DNA of 64,000 nt, from assembly GCF_963259705.1 (NCBI RefSeq), contig NC_081841.1, positions 88,239,063 to 88,303,062 on the forward strand, written 5' to 3'. The translations under genes were made by a program, and so were the position numbers. Origin of the DNA: Myotis daubentonii (Eukaryota > Chordata > Mammalia > Chiroptera > Vespertilionidae). Shown piece after piece: positions 1 to 12,199 of the stretch; the stretch's first letter is position 1, and the number at the start of each line of letters is the position of its first letter. The notes beneath the pieces are model-generated. The model saw nothing but the letters and a program-made list of their open reading frames with translations. It ran no database searches and was not told the origin of the DNA.

Positions 1-1055
1 AAATGATCTCAAGATTCAAAACACATTAAACTCTTAATGTGTAAGAACATAGATAAAGGCTGTATAAAAGTATGTAGTTAATTTCATAAAGTCACTGGGG
101 AAATTAATGAACAGACATGCAATTTGATCATTAGTACAGTTAAAATGGGAAACCCCAAATTCAGCAGTCACTCAGTGATATGGAGAGGAATGAATCTTAT
201 CTTTATTATTATTTCAAATATAATAATTTTCCTGCCCCATTGTATCACTTAAACATTTTAAAGCACATATTGAAGCCATTATAGAGATTATATTCTAATT
301 TTTAAAAGGAGATAAGATATCTAGTTACCTGAGAATAATTATTTCAAGTTAGAGGTGGTTCATTTCTCTTGCCAGTTTGAGGTTGCGCTTGACAGTGATA
401 GAGTCTAACTTTAGTGAAGCAATTTTTTACTAGTCAGAGTTCTTGATTACCAAAACAGAAATTAAAGCTGATTAAGTTCAGCATGAAAAATATTTATAAT
501 TGGGTGGCTCACAGACTTAACAAAAATAAGGAAAAACAGATCCCAGAAAATGGCCTTGGAGAACAATGAGACCAGATAGCCAAGCACACAGACCAATCAC
601 CCTGGAGTATCTCAGAGATAGTTAGAATGTTATGCAGGATTCACTCCCTTTTATCTTTGTGTCTAGACTCCAAGTTCTACTACCATCCTCACCAAATATA
701 CTAGATTTCTCCACTAGGATCATCTTCACATTTTCCATAATTTAAAACATCTGCTTTAGAACTGAAGTTTTGAGTAGAGCATCCAACTGGCAAAATCTAT
801 GTGACATGATTATATTCTTCATGCCAGGGGTTGTGGAGAACAAGCATCATTTTTTAATCAAGACTAAAAAAAATAGATTAATTTATCAATCAAGAGGACT
901 TTAATATTTGGTACAAAAGATATAACAGTAGTTTCTCATGTTCAAGCTGACATTGTGTTTAAATATTTGAAATCACAAGTAGCTTTATTTTCAGTACACA
1001 TACTTATTTTTAGGCCTCCTTATATTAAATTTATTTTGAAAATAGTTAAAAGTAA
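1..1055. other. AT-rich intergenic or intronic sequence
   Basis: No reading frame, RNA gene or recognisable repeat was seen on either strand. The stretch is AT-rich and low in CpG, as expected for mammalian non-coding DNA. Confidence 0.6.
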
Positions 1056-1230
1056 GCCCTGGCCTGTGTGGCTCATTTGGTTAAGCATCATCCTGTCTAC
1101 CGAGATGTCACTGGTTTGATTCTGGTTAAGACACATGCCCAGGTTATGTGCTCCACCCCCAGTAGGGGGCATGCAGGAGGCAGCAGATCAATGTTTCCCT
1201 CTTCCTTCCTCTCTCTAAAATCAATGATTT
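1056..1230 (+). mobile_element. Ves SINE (tRNA-derived), plus strand
   Basis: It starts with the Ves head GCCCTGGCC, followed by GTGTGGCTCA in the A-box position and TGGTTTGATTCTGG in the B-box position. The Ves middle CCCCAGTAGGGGGCATGC and the CT-rich tail ending in AAAATCAAT follow. Ves SINEs derive from tRNA and are copied by L1 machinery; they mark vesper bats and relatives. This copy is diverged and has no clear target-site duplication. Confidence 0.9.
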
Positions 1231-3501
1231 CTGTTTAAACTTATATGTAAAACACGCATGATAAATTGCTATGTAAAAGACAAAAGTTGCAAAATTTTAT
1301 AAAATGTGTAAAAATAATACTTATTAAAATATACACAGAAAGATTCTATGTGGTTGTTTTTGAGCTATATAACTAGGCATTATATATTCTTCGGCACATT
1401 TTACTTTTTCAAATTTTATAAATATGACATGTACCTGTATAATTTATAAAAATAAAATAAATTTTATTTCATTAAAAATTATTAAAGAAAGAAAAATAAT
1501 ACTTCACCATTTCTAAGAAAAAAATGACTTCATAAGGCATTAGGAAAGACGCTTTATTTAAAAAATTACTTATTCACTAACAGACACATATAAATAAACA
1601 TGAGATAAACTATATGGAAGCAGGAGAGTTGTGCTTTAAAGAAAGCATAAGGTTATCCTATTTTATGAGAAATCAAGTGGTTTTGTGGTAGCAATTTTTG
1701 TTAGCTAACAGCTTTGTTTGTGTGTTCAGTTTTTAGTTACAAAAAAATACTCTTGTTTAATAGATAATTAAATCACATCTTAGATATATCTTATTGAAAA
1801 CTAACATTCTAAGAAAATATTTCTCTCCACATCAGTTTTTCTGTACCAGAAGAAAATCTATCATATATACTTAATTTGCAGCCAAGACAAAGTACAAATC
1901 TGTAGATGTTACCTAATAAATCTACCAAATTTGGTCTTTGCTTGTATGCTTTTTTATTATAAGCATTTAAATACATATAAAAAGTACAGTAGAAACCTTT
2001 TATGATATATTCAGTCCTGGTAGTTAATTAATAAAGAGATAATGGTGGTAAAGGGGGGAAAAACAAACATAATAATGTAAACTTAATCTAAAATAGATAA
2101 TTACATGTTTATTTACCAAAATTTGGATTTACTGACAAAGATCTGATTTGAATATGTATGGAGCCTCTGACTTCAGCTCCACATCAGGTTTTTTGTTTGT
2201 TTTTTAAATTATTGACCCAAATTATTTCTTTGTTTTTTAAATTATAATTTCCAGTTTAGGTTTTCCTAAAGAGAAGCAAGAATAAAGATATTTAAAAAGT
2301 AATTTGATTGAAGAATGCTCCCAGATTTTAATCTTTTCTTGTTTTTTTTATATGTCCCTTCCTCACACGCAATTTAGTAAAAATATCTTTTTAGAAATCC
2401 AGCTTTATTGAATTTTTCTAAAGTATTCAACTTATTTCATATGGAAAAAAACACCTTTCCTTTCATGCATAGATCTTTTCTGCATTCATCATTATCAATC
2501 TATATATCCATCCTTTGCATAATTATGTGCTGCCTTAACTTAATATTATAATTTTATAATATCTGGGAGCTGTTATATCTGGGGGAAAAAGGGCTTCTAC
2601 ATAGCTCATCTTCTATTCTATTAGAATGTCTTTACTGTTCTTTGCCTTTCGCCTTTCTATGTAACTTTCAGAATTAGGTCACTGTTTTTCTCCCAAACTG
2701 GGATTGGGATTGTGTTGTATTGCATCTATTTGAGGACAAACGGCATATTTGAAACAGTAAGTTTTACAAACATTAACATGGCATAGCTCTCTTATTTTCA
2801 GGTCTTTGATATTTATTAATAACACTTTAGAGAATTTGTATTGAAGTCATGCTCTTCTTACTGGTCTATTCTTAAGAATTTCATTTTTTGCTACTGGCAT
2901 ACAGAATGCAATAGTTTATTGTTTACTTTTGTTTTCTCATTAATGACTGACTTTACTAAATTACCATAGATCTTTACGGAATTATAAAGTAGACAATCAT
3001 CGTCATGGCAAATTACAGTTAATAGCAGCTATTTCATTCTTTTTAATGCTTTTGTATTTTATTTCTTTTCCTTGATTTATTGCACGGAGACTGGTAGTAC
3101 AAAGTTAAATACAAATAGTGATATCATGCATCTTTGTCTTTTTATCTCAAAGTGAAAGCTTTCAACATTTTATCATGAGGGTGATATTTGATATAAAATT
3201 TTTGTTAATATTATCTCTCTAAATTAAGTTCCTTTCTTTTCCTACTTACTGATAACTGTTATCATGAATGAATGATGAATCATAGTTTTTCTGTCATGCT
3301 TTAAATGATATGATTTTTATCTCCTTTAATCCCTTACCATGGTAAATTGTATTGCTTGATGTTTGAATATTATATTTATTTTAATTCTAGAGACAAATGT
3401 AGTGTGTTTGTAACATTAACTTTTTTATATTGATGGATTTAAATGGATAATATTTTATTTGGGATTTTTTGTATACATAGTTATTACTCAAGTCATTGTA
3501 A
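1231..3501. other. AT-rich non-coding stretch
   Basis: Only AT-rich sequence with scattered homopolymers was seen. No open frame of note and no repeat I can name. Very old L1 remnants could be hidden here. Confidence 0.5.
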
Positions 3502-3519
3502 ATAGAAAGATTATTTTAT

Positions 3520-3740
3520 TTTATATTGAAGTATATTTTTATTAATTTCAGAGAAAAAGGAAGAGGGAGAAAGAGATAGAAACATCAATGATGATAGAGA
3601 GTCATTGATTGGCTGCCTCCTGCACGCTCCCCACTGGAGATCGAGCTAGCAACCTGGGCATGTGCCCTTGACCAGAATCGAACCTGGGACCCTTTAGTCT
3701 GCAAGGGAACACTCTATGCACTGAGCCAAACCAGCTAGGG
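3520..3740 (-). mobile_element. Ves SINE, minus strand, with 18-bp TSD
   Basis: The reverse complement carries the Ves head (CCCTAGCTGGTTTGGCTCAG), the B box and the GA-rich tail. It is bounded by a perfect 18-bp direct repeat, ATAGAAAGATTATTTTAT, at 3502-3519 and 3741-3758. This is the target-site duplication expected of L1-driven retroposition and fixes the boundaries. Confidence 0.95.
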
Positions 3741-3758
3741 ATAGAAAGATTATTTTAT

Positions 3759-5386
3759 AAAACTTACAGGAAGAGAATCAGAAGTTGCATAATCTTCCAT
3801 GTCTATCATAGTTTGTGGCAATTTACAAATGGCAAGCAGAGCTGTCAAGGAGGTTTTTTCTCAAGTAAACCTGTTCCCAGGGTTCTAATAATTTTAAGCT
3901 GCATGATGGTGACTGGCAGCCAAGTCTTTTGGTCACAGAATTATGCCATGAGAACTTTGGCCTCAATCACAGGAGGTCCTCATTGGTTGGGAGAGCCCCC
4001 GCCCTTACCCAGGGGTAATATGACAGCTGGATCTAAACCTTAAATGTGTACCTATTTGGTGTGACAGAACCTTGGCCTGTCATCCAGTTCTGCCATGTCA
4101 TTTTTTGTGGCTAGAGAAGGACCCACACATCCATAGACATGAACTGATCTGCTCTTTGTAAAGTAGTCTGAGGGAAGAATCAATAAAAAGACCATTATCT
4201 ACCAGAGTGTATTATTCTTCCATATTTCATCATTTTTTAAAAACTGGATGGTCATAATTTTAGATCAATTTCAGTACTTATATAGGAAGATATAATTGAA
4301 ATTTACATCATTAGAATTTCCATTATCACATCGAACTTGTGCTCTGCTTGAATTATTTTTTCAAAATAACAAATAAACATTATAAAAAGTAGGAATATCT
4401 TTACTATTGAAAATTGTAATATTATATTACATGGGCTAACTATTAGCAAATGAATAAAAAAAATCCACTAAATTCACATAAACAAATTACAGATGATTAT
4501 TATACAAAGAACATAGCTTGTTTTATTATGCAAAAAGAATGATAGTGAAATTTATATAAAAGAGAATATTGACAAGAATAGATCCTCAGATTTTACAATG
4601 TGCTTTGAAAGAGTGAACATATGGATTTTAGCAAAAGAAAGGTACTCATCTGACCTTTAAAATCCAGCTGCATGAGCTTTTATGTGTTTGTACAATTATC
4701 AAATGATCATTAATGCTTTTATAAAGATAATTTCAGACATTAACATTTGCCCAACAAGATGCTGTGGATAAAAAAGTTCACAATGCACAATCTATGCACT
4801 ATGTTTGTAAAATTCCATGGCTTTTAACATCCTTTCCAATTCTGATAAGAGGTGATTTGACACTGTCCACTATGGGCAGCTTCCTGGAGGACACTGTGTG
4901 TATATACCTCTCTGACAGCAATTATCAGCATTACATGTCTTCCTCTATTAGGTAACTTGTTTTACAATTCATTAAACACTCCCTCTCTGAGTTATCTGCC
5001 CTCCTCCCCACTTCCCCCACCCCTCCCCTCAAGCTCCAGAAAGATATATCCAAGCCTTGCAGAATTGAGCAGTACAAAGTAAACTTGCTTTTGCCAAAAG
5101 ATATGGAAGGGAATGTTATGTGTGATTTTTGGGAAAAGCTTTAAAGTCAGCCTATGATTTTCTATGTTTGCTGTTTTCTTTACCTCTGCCATAGTGATCA
5201 GATATAGTCTGTTTCGTCAGCCTGGGTCCTAGAATGTAGATCACAAAACCGAGCCTCGCTGATTGTTAATGGACATGTACTGTCTTTATTCCCTCTAGCC
5301 TAGTATCTAAAAACTAGCATGTGGTGAGTATTCAGTAAATGATAGTTGATCAAAGTAATTCAGTAAATTTTACCTCAGACAATATA
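3759..5386. other. Non-coding stretch, no recognised gene
   Basis: AT-rich with a few short chance frames (for example at 3813-4043 and 4764-4955) that show no domain, composition bias or splice context. The part at 5290-5360 weakly recalls the tail of an MIR element but is too diverged to call. Confidence 0.5.
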
Positions 5387-5865
5387 CAGATGTTTCTCAA
5401 ATTATGATGGAGTGACATTAGACTCATTGTAAGTTGAAAATATAAGTAAAAAATGCATTTAATACACTTAAGCTACCTACTCTACTGAACATTATAGTTG
5501 AGCCCAGCCTACCTTAAACATGTTCAGAACATTCTGGTTAGTCTTCAGTTGGGTAATTATCATGGGTTTCATCCTAAAGAGTTATGGCCTTTCTCAGCTT
5601 TTCACCAGAAACAGGAGACACAGATGGGCATTTGTAGACATGCTAGAATGTGAAAGTACAAAACACAATATTCCCAATACCCTGTTGACAAAGTACACTG
5701 TGGAGTATCAATTGTTTACTCTCCCGATTGCATGGCTGACTGGGAGCTGTGACTTCCTGCTGTTGCCCAGCATCAAGAAAATGTCCTACCTTATATAACC
5801 AGCTTTGGGAAAAAATCAAAATTTGAAGTATGGTTTCTACAGAATGTTTAGTATTTTATACAAAA
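5387..5865 (+). repeat. Diverged ancient mammalian interspersed repeat, family not named
   Basis: The segment contains TTCTCAAATTATGATGG, GTAAGTTGAAAATATAAGTA, GCATTTAATACACTTAAGC and GGCTGACTGGGAGCTGTGAC. I recognise these as pieces of a dispersed placental repeat rich in 'taagttgaaaat' and 'aatgcatttaatacac'. I cannot assign the family from memory. The short frames in it are chance. A HeliBat insertion cuts off its right end at 5866. Confidence 0.5.
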
Positions 5866-6013
5866 CTGGAGGCCCGATGCACGAAAATCAAGCAAGGGGC
5901 TCTGCCCCTGCAGCCACAGTGGCTGCCTCGGTCCCTGCCACTGCAGCTTCATCTGGAAGGTCATCCGGAAGGACATCCAGTCTAATTAGCATATTATGCT
6001 TTTATTATATAGA
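5866..6013 (-). mobile_element. HeliBat-type Helitron 1 of minus-strand tandem array
   Basis: Read on the minus strand it starts TCTATATAATAAAAGC and ends near GGGCCTCCAG, a changed form of the usual GGCCTCTAG end. This is a non-autonomous rolling-circle element about 148 bp long. Its 5' TC end touches the 3' CTAG end of the next element with no spacer. Left host flank ends in A, as expected for insertion between A and T. Confidence 0.88.
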
Positions 6014-6402
6014 CTAGAGGCCCGGTGCACAAAAATTGGTGCACTCGGGGGGGAGGGGGGTCCCTCAGCCCGGCCTGTGCCCTCTCGCAGTCTGGGACCC
6101 CTCGGGAGATAATGACCTGCTGGCTTAGGCTCGCTCCCGGGTGGTAGAGGGCAGGCCCAATCCCTAGGTGCAGCCCCTGGTTGGGCTCAGAGCAGGGCTG
6201 ATTGGGGAGTTGGGGCACCACCCCGTGTCATGCACAGAGCAGGGTGGATCAGGAGGTTGTGATGCCACCCTCAGTCACGCTCAGGGCAGGGCCGATTGGG
6301 GGGTTTGGGCGCTGCCCCCTGTCACACTGATCCCGATGCTGGGAGGCCTCGTGGCTCCGCTGATCCCGGTGCTGAGAGGCATATTACCTTTTACTATATA
6401 GA
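6014..6402 (-). mobile_element. HeliBat-type Helitron 2 of tandem array
   Basis: The plus strand starts CTAGAGGCCCGGTGCAC, the reverse complement of the HeliBat 3' end. The subterminal palindrome around GTGCAC...GTGCAC forms the usual 3' hairpin. The 5' end (minus strand TCTATATAGTAAAAGG) is at 6402. Open frames inside it are shadows of the GC-rich transposon body. It encodes no Rep/helicase. Confidence 0.9.
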
Positions 6403-7033
6403 ATAGAGGCCTAGTGCATGAGTGGGGGCCAGCTGGTTTGCCCTGAAGGGTGTCCTGGATCAGAGTGGGGGTCCCGCTTGGGTGCCTGGCCAGCCTGGAT
6501 GAAGGGATGATGGCTGTTTGCAGCTGGTCACACCCCCTTCAGGGTGGGGGTCCCCACTGGGGTGCCTGGACAGTCTGGGTAAAGGGCTGAGGGCTGTTTT
6601 CAGGCTGGCAGGTGACTGAAGCTCCCAACCACTCCTTTTTGTCTTTTTTTATTTAATTCTGGGACAGCTTTAGCTCTGAGGCTTGGCTCCAGCTCCTAGG
6701 CCTCGACTGCTGAAAGCAGGTATCTGGTTTTTTGAAACACTGTTTCAGCTCCAGCTCTGAGATCCCGGTTGGCTGAAAGCAGGTTTCTGGGGTTTTGTTT
6801 AGCTTCTATATTTGTAACAATGTTTCAAACTGCAAGTTCAGAGGCCAGCAGCGGCAGGCGGGGAACCTTGGCTTCCTCCATCACTGAAGCAAGCAAGCCT
6901 CATGTTCGCTTCAAGCTGCCTGGCTGCCGGCCGCCATCTTGGCTGGCAGTTAATTTGCATATTGCCCTGATTAGCCAATGGGAAGGGTAGCGGAGTGACA
7001 CCAATTTGCATGTTTCTCTTTTATTAGTGTAGA
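6403..7033 (-). mobile_element. HeliBat-type Helitron 3 of tandem array (long 5' variant)
   Basis: The 3' end on the plus strand is ATAGAGGCCTAGTGCATG, with one changed base in CTAG. The 5' end reads TCTACACTAATAAAAGAG on the minus strand. Its 5' subterminal part, with a CCAAGATGGC-type motif and AATTTGCATATTGCC, matches the 5' part of the plus-strand element at 37255-37990. The two therefore belong to the same subfamily. No coding capacity. Confidence 0.82.
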
Positions 7034-7677
7034 CTAGAGGCCCAGTGCACAAAACTTGTGCACTGGGGGATTTGTCCCTCAGCCCAGCCTGCACCCTCTC
7101 CAATCTGGGACCCCTCAGGGGATGTCCCACTGCCAGTTTAGGCCTGATCCCACAGACATCCCTCTCATAGTCCGGGACTGCTGGCTCCCAACTGCTCACC
7201 TGCCTGCCTGCCTGATTGCCCCTAACTGCTTCTGCCTGCCAGCCTGATCACCCCCTAAGCACTCCCCTGCCAGCCTGATTGACTCCTAACTGCTCCCCTG
7301 CTGGCCCAATCACTCCCAACTGCCTCCCCTGCCAGCCCAGTTGCCCCTAACTGCCCTAACCTGACTGCCCAGTCCCATCAACTGACCTCCCCTGCTGGCC
7401 TGGTCGCTCCTAACTACACTCCCCTGTTGGCCTGGTCACATCTAAATGCCCTCCCCTGACTGCCATCTTGTGGCTGTGGGCACTGCCATCTTTGAGGGCA
7501 TGGCAGTCAATTAGCATATTCCCTCCTTATTAGTTGTGGGCTCCGCCATCTTTGCAGCCTGCTGCTCAGTCGTTTGGTCATCCCTCACTAACTCCCTGCT
7601 GGCCTGGTCACCACACGCAGCCTGTTCGGTCGTTTGTTTGGTTGCGATGGTTGCTTAGGCATATATATATATATATA
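7034..7677 (-). mobile_element. HeliBat-type Helitron 4 of tandem array, possibly composite
   Basis: It starts CTAGAGGCCCAGTGCAC and keeps the HeliBat 3' hairpin and the block GTCCCTCAGCCCAGCCTGCA. A 5'-end-like segment (AATTAGCATATTCCCTCCTTATTAG) already occurs near 7510-7535. More HeliBat-like sequence follows, ending in a short (AT)n run, so two partial copies or an internal rearrangement may be present. Confidence 0.75.
7190..7450. repeat. Minisatellite inside Helitron, about 37-bp period
   Basis: Imperfect units of the form CCTGCCAGCCTGATTG followed by CCCCTAACTGC recur about seven times. The same unit type is found inside the HeliBat at 12509-13032, so it belongs to the transposon subfamily and is not a locus-specific satellite. 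Confidence 0.7.
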
Positions 7678-7853
7678 CTAGAGGCCTGATGCACAAAATT
7701 TGTGCAAGGGGCTCGGGTCCTGCTGCTGCAGCAGGTGCCTCTGCCTCCTCTGCCTCGGCCCCTGCCACCACAGGTTCGTCCAGAAAGTCATCCAGAAGGA
7801 TGTCCAGAAGGAAGTCCAGTTTAATTAGCATATTACACTTTTATTATTATAGA
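7678..7853 (-). mobile_element. HeliBat-type Helitron 5 of tandem array
   Basis: A short copy of about 176 bp starts CTAGAGGCCTGATGCAC and ends with the minus-strand 5' end TCTATAATAATAAAAG. Its body (CATCCAGAAGGATGTCCAG) is close to that of element 1, so these two are the most alike of the five. It closes the array; ordinary AT-rich sequence follows. Confidence 0.88.
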
Positions 7854-8935
7854 GAATACATAATAAAGTCAAACATTTGTAAATCTAGAATACAAAGAAA
7901 TATATCTAATCACTTCTTGCCCTCAAAGGTTTATAATAAAATTTAGTTGAGGACACACAAAAGCTGAATTTTCTAAATTGTAAGTTGATGTTTCTTTTTA
8001 CATTCAGATAAAAGAGAGATCAGTGTGTATGGGGTTGGGGGTGAGGGTCAAGGAAAACTTATTCTGAAAAGCATTAACTTGATCTGACACTGGAAACAAA
8101 AGGGACAAAGATACTCTGTGAAGAAGGGGGAAAACATTCATGTAAGGAAAGGATAATAAGCAAGGGTGAAGAAGATAAATATTAGATAAAGAAGATTATG
8201 CATTTTTCCTATAAAATAGTAATAAGAAAAAAGTATACTAAAGGTAAAGAAAAGTAAAATTAAAGTAAAAAATAAATTAATTACATGTCTGGTTTATTCA
8301 TGATTTTGTAGATTTCTATGAGCTGTCCAAAATAACATATGAGTTCCCTGCCAAGTCTTACTTTTCTATGATTATTCAGCAATTATACAATTATGGGTTT
8401 TACTAGGTAATGTAAGCATCTCATGTTTTTTGCAGGATAGAACATTAGGAATAAATATCGGAGACAAATGAATAATGAACAAGATATTCCAATTATTTTT
8501 AACAATTTAGTTAATTACTTAATATCTTACTAGATATTGTAATTAATTCACCTATGTATGACCTAAAGAAAACACCTCTTAAGAATGATCCTTGTCATAC
8601 TAGCCCTGTGTAGTCTTACCATTTTGAATGCTCTCACCTTGTTCTCACCTTGCATCTTGCTCACACATACCTATGTTCTTCTATTTCTTGGCTTTTGCTT
8701 TTTATTTGTATTTTTAATCTCAGATTTTGTATATTTTAAATGTCCTTCTCTAATACTTATCTTGTAACATAATTATTTTTAATCTTATTTTCATGTCATT
8801 TTCTCGATGTACCTCAGTCTGATTCAGCCTATAGTACCAGTTACTAACCTTACATAGCATATGCAAAAGAATCAGAAAACTATATGAACCTCACATTGTG
8901 TTTCACTGCCCATGTAGTTCTTAAATTCCATGTGC
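7854..8935. other. AT-rich non-coding stretch
   Basis: No gene or nameable repeat was seen. It contains A-rich runs around 8220-8280 and a short hydrophobic chance frame at 8585-8767 with no supporting context. Confidence 0.5.
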
Positions 8936-9150
8936 AATAGTAAAGAGCAGTGGCATTGGCTTTGAATTCTGGAGTTGGCTTGCCTGGGCTTGATAGCAAC
9001 TTTTCTACTTGTGAACTATGCATCCTTGGACAAACTACTTAACAAATTTATGTCTTTCATCTTCAGTAAAATGGGTTTAATAATATTACTCATCTCATAG
9101 GGTTGCTGTGGGATTCATTGGAAAATTCAAATAAATTGTTTGTTAAAGGA
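8936..9150 (+). repeat. MIR SINE, plus strand
   Basis: Hallmarks in order: a gcattggctttgaattctgg head, GCCTGGGCTTGATAGCAAC, the core (cttggacaaactacttaac), AGTAAAATGGGTTTAATAAT and CTCATAGGGTTGCTGTG. This is a nearly full-length, old MIR, a tRNA-derived SINE spread by L2 and shared by all mammals. Confidence 0.9.
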
Positions 9151-10795
9151 GCCTGACACTTTCATGTATACACCATTCAATAGATTACCAATCTTGACCA
9201 AATTCTGTAGTTGTGACAGAATTCATCACAGAAAAAAAAAATGGAATCTACTTAGAAAAATACATGTTTGTCTTTGGTCGATGCCAACAGTTCCAAATCT
9301 CAGCATTTTAGATCTTGACAGAAGGTTTCTGTGCCTTGGCAGTTGTAATGTTATAGATCTAAGGGAACTTTCCAAAATCTTGCTTTTTTAGGGGATCTTG
9401 CATTGGAAAAATACAAAACTACTTGCAGAACAAGGTCAGAGAACAAATGGTTCTATAAAGTTTCTTTCCAGCTGATTAGCTTTGCCCTTTATAAATTTTC
9501 CTCTTACATGCATACTCACACACTACTCTCCAATTGCCCCAACAAATCTCTTATTATGCACTAATTTTCTAAATTACTAAGTAATAGCCAGCTTTATAAC
9601 AATTGCATATGTTCATGGTGTTTAACATGATTATAATAATCATTTTATCATGTTTCTAAAATATTAATAATCCAATGATTATAATCATTAGTAATTGTTA
9701 TTAACTTCATACTCTACCACATAACTTCAGGTAATGCAACACAGAAATGTGACAAAAAAAAAAGACTGCTATGGATTCCTTTTTTTCTCCAGTAAATTAT
9801 TTAGTGGTTTGGAAGGAAAGTATATGCATGCTAACTTCCCTGAGCTAACGGCTCAAGTTTTCCTAGGGATGTAATTTTTTCATGAAAAAAGTATTTATTC
9901 TTATGCATTTGGCCCTCAGTAAATAGTATTTATTCTGTCTGCATATCTCCCCACATTTGCAGCCACCCACAGAGACAATCATTGCCACCATTTAGACATA
10001 CAACAAACTAAGTTTTTATTACTTTAATTTTCGAAACAAATTACACCATGCTAAATTTCAACACATGGAAAAATTTTTTAAAAGATAAAGAGAATAGCAG
10101 AATTTGCATTTTTATTAAGTGAGCTATCTGTAATTTCAAATAATGGCCTATATTACGCATTTCCCAAATGTGCACACACATGTGCATGCTGAGTGAGCAT
10201 TTTAGCAAGCATCAAAGTTTCCTGAACCCTTTTGAAATTAAATGGAGGAAACTATGTAAATCATTCTCATTCTGGAATTTTATAGCTCAATAAATTTGGA
10301 ATTAAGCAATAGCTGGTAATCTCAAGATATTTTCACTCTCCAATGGTGTATTTATGTTTGGTAATTTAGAATTTACTATATATTTATATACATATATACA
10401 TGTGTTAAGGAGGAATAACTTTACTCTATTTTGCAAAGGTTTTTCAGCTGGACTAATAATCAAATCAGCATGAGACAGATTAACAGGAAAAACACACACA
10501 TTTAATTTCTTATGTACAGGAACCCCACACACATGAGAAGTTCAAAGATAGAAAGCTAAAAGGAGGTATATATACCATTTTGAGCCAAGGAATGGATAGG
10601 AGCCTGAGACTTCAAAGGGAGGAGGGTAATTCACAGGACACTAAGAAGAACAGATGTTCTGTAATTAGAAGTTTGCCCTGCCATACATATAGGCCATAAA
10701 AATGTATTTCTTGAGAGAGCTCTTATTGTGGGCAAGACACCCCCAATTTAAATTCTTTAAGGGAGAGGTAAAAATTTTCCTGCAGCTCCTTAAGG
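9151..10795. other. Non-coding stretch
   Basis: AT-rich with no nameable feature. A short (AT)-rich patch lies near 10376-10402. Chance frames at 9140-9391 and 10302-10532 show no protein-like features. Confidence 0.5.
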
Positions 10796-11028
10796 CAGTG
10801 ATGGCGAACCTTTTGAGCTCGGCGTGTCAGCATTTTGAAAATCCCTAACTTAACTCTGGTGCGGTGTCACATATAGAAATTTTTTGATATTTGCAACCAT
10901 AGTAAAACAAAGACATATTTTTGATATTTATTTTATATATTTAAATGCCATTTAACAAAGAAAAATCAACCAATAAAATGAGTTCATGTGTCCCCTCTGA
11001 CACGCGTGTCATAGGTTCGCCATCACTG
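10796..11028. mobile_element. Non-autonomous hAT element (nhAT type), 233 bp
   Basis: The terminal inverted repeats are CAGTGATGGCGAACCT on the left and AGGTTCGCCATCACTG on the right. The flanking 8-mers CCTTAAGG and TCCTAAGG match at 6 of 8 positions, which suits the 8-bp duplication made by hAT transposases. The interior is AT-rich with no transposase frame, so movement needed a partner in trans. Such elements are common in vesper bats. Confidence 0.92.
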
Positions 11029-12094
11029 TCCTAAGGCCTTGAATGCCTTCATTCAAAATTATCCTCAAGCCAAAGTGGCACGTCTTGGTAAGGCCTGTTC
11101 TGAACCCCTGTACATGGTATTAGTAAATCCCTAACATTGAAGTTTTATGTTTACTTTTAGAACCCACACAGGCTAACAGAATTGGTCCTGAAGAATTTAT
11201 TGGAATTGCCACAGAATCATGTTAGATTAGGAGTCCAAATGTACTTGGAAGGTTAACAGTGGAAGATTAAACTAATATCAAAGAGCTCCAATCAGGAAAT
11301 GTCCTTTAGCAAAGTCTCTGAATTTATCCAAGATTTTCAGGAGAGGAAAGATGGAAAGTATGGTATACACTTTTAGTTTGGAGAAATTGGGAAAATTTTG
11401 TCTAACCATTATCATTTGCAGTCATGCTAATTTTCATAGTGTTGTAAGAAAGAAACTCATCTTTGAAAACAAAACAGTGGGAGCATTTCAGGATACAAAT
11501 CCAAATGCCACCCAGCTGAATAATGACCTGGTTGTCTTTAATAAACGTACTATTTTATGTCTGCACAGTGATTGTCATTTAAAATAACTATATCCTTCAC
11601 TTCACTCCCATATGGACAAATGCCACCATTCAAACATCATTATCATGTAACCAGCTTGCCCTGAGAAGCTATTGAATATTTCAGTGCTCTCTTCGTGTTT
11701 AATAAAAGATTGAATAAAATAGGGCATGGTCTGATGTTATTGTTTATCCCTATGAGAGAAATTGATTACTGCTTATTGTCACGCCCCTGTAGGGCCCATT
11801 CAGTGGTTGATTTCAGGAAAACTGGTAGCATCTGATTACAAATCTGGTCATATATAGAACCACCTGGGGAGTACATATATCTGTTTAATTGGGCTTTAAC
11901 CCAAAGCTAGTGAATAAAAATCTCCAGGGGTGAGTCTCATCAAATTATATTTAAACATGTTCTCTTATAATTTTATTGCAGCCATCCCTGGACTGGCCTT
12001 TCGAATCCATTGTCTTAATTTTGAAATTCACCACAAATTCCAGCCCTGATACAGGATGCTACTAATCAAGTCCAAATAATATTGAACTTCTATA
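11029..12094. other. Non-coding stretch
   Basis: No gene or repeat I can name. The chance frame at 11351-11587 has no recognisable domain. Confidence 0.5.
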
Positions 12095-12197
12095 TCTACA
12101 AAATGGAGATACTATCCATTTTAAGTTGTTGTAATGACAAATGAGAAATACAAGGAGGCTTTCTAGCACAGTTTATAGCATATAGTAGCCTATAGCA
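12095..12197 (+). repeat. MIR 3' portion (diverged)
   Basis: The order ATCTACAAAATGGAGATACT, TTAAGTTGTTGTAATGA, then a CTAGCACAGTTTATAGCATATAGTAG motif matches the MIR core and tail at low identity. Confidence 0.55.
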
Positions 12198-12199
12198 GG

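Noticed and set aside
5805..6401. Short frames with Ala/Ser/Arg bias
   Set aside because: They start in the old repeat and continue through HeliBat elements 1 and 2; no homologue or conserved start.
7190..7450. CRISPR-like regular repeats
   Set aside because: The units are imperfect, adjacent and without unique spacers; they are a minisatellite within a eukaryotic Helitron.
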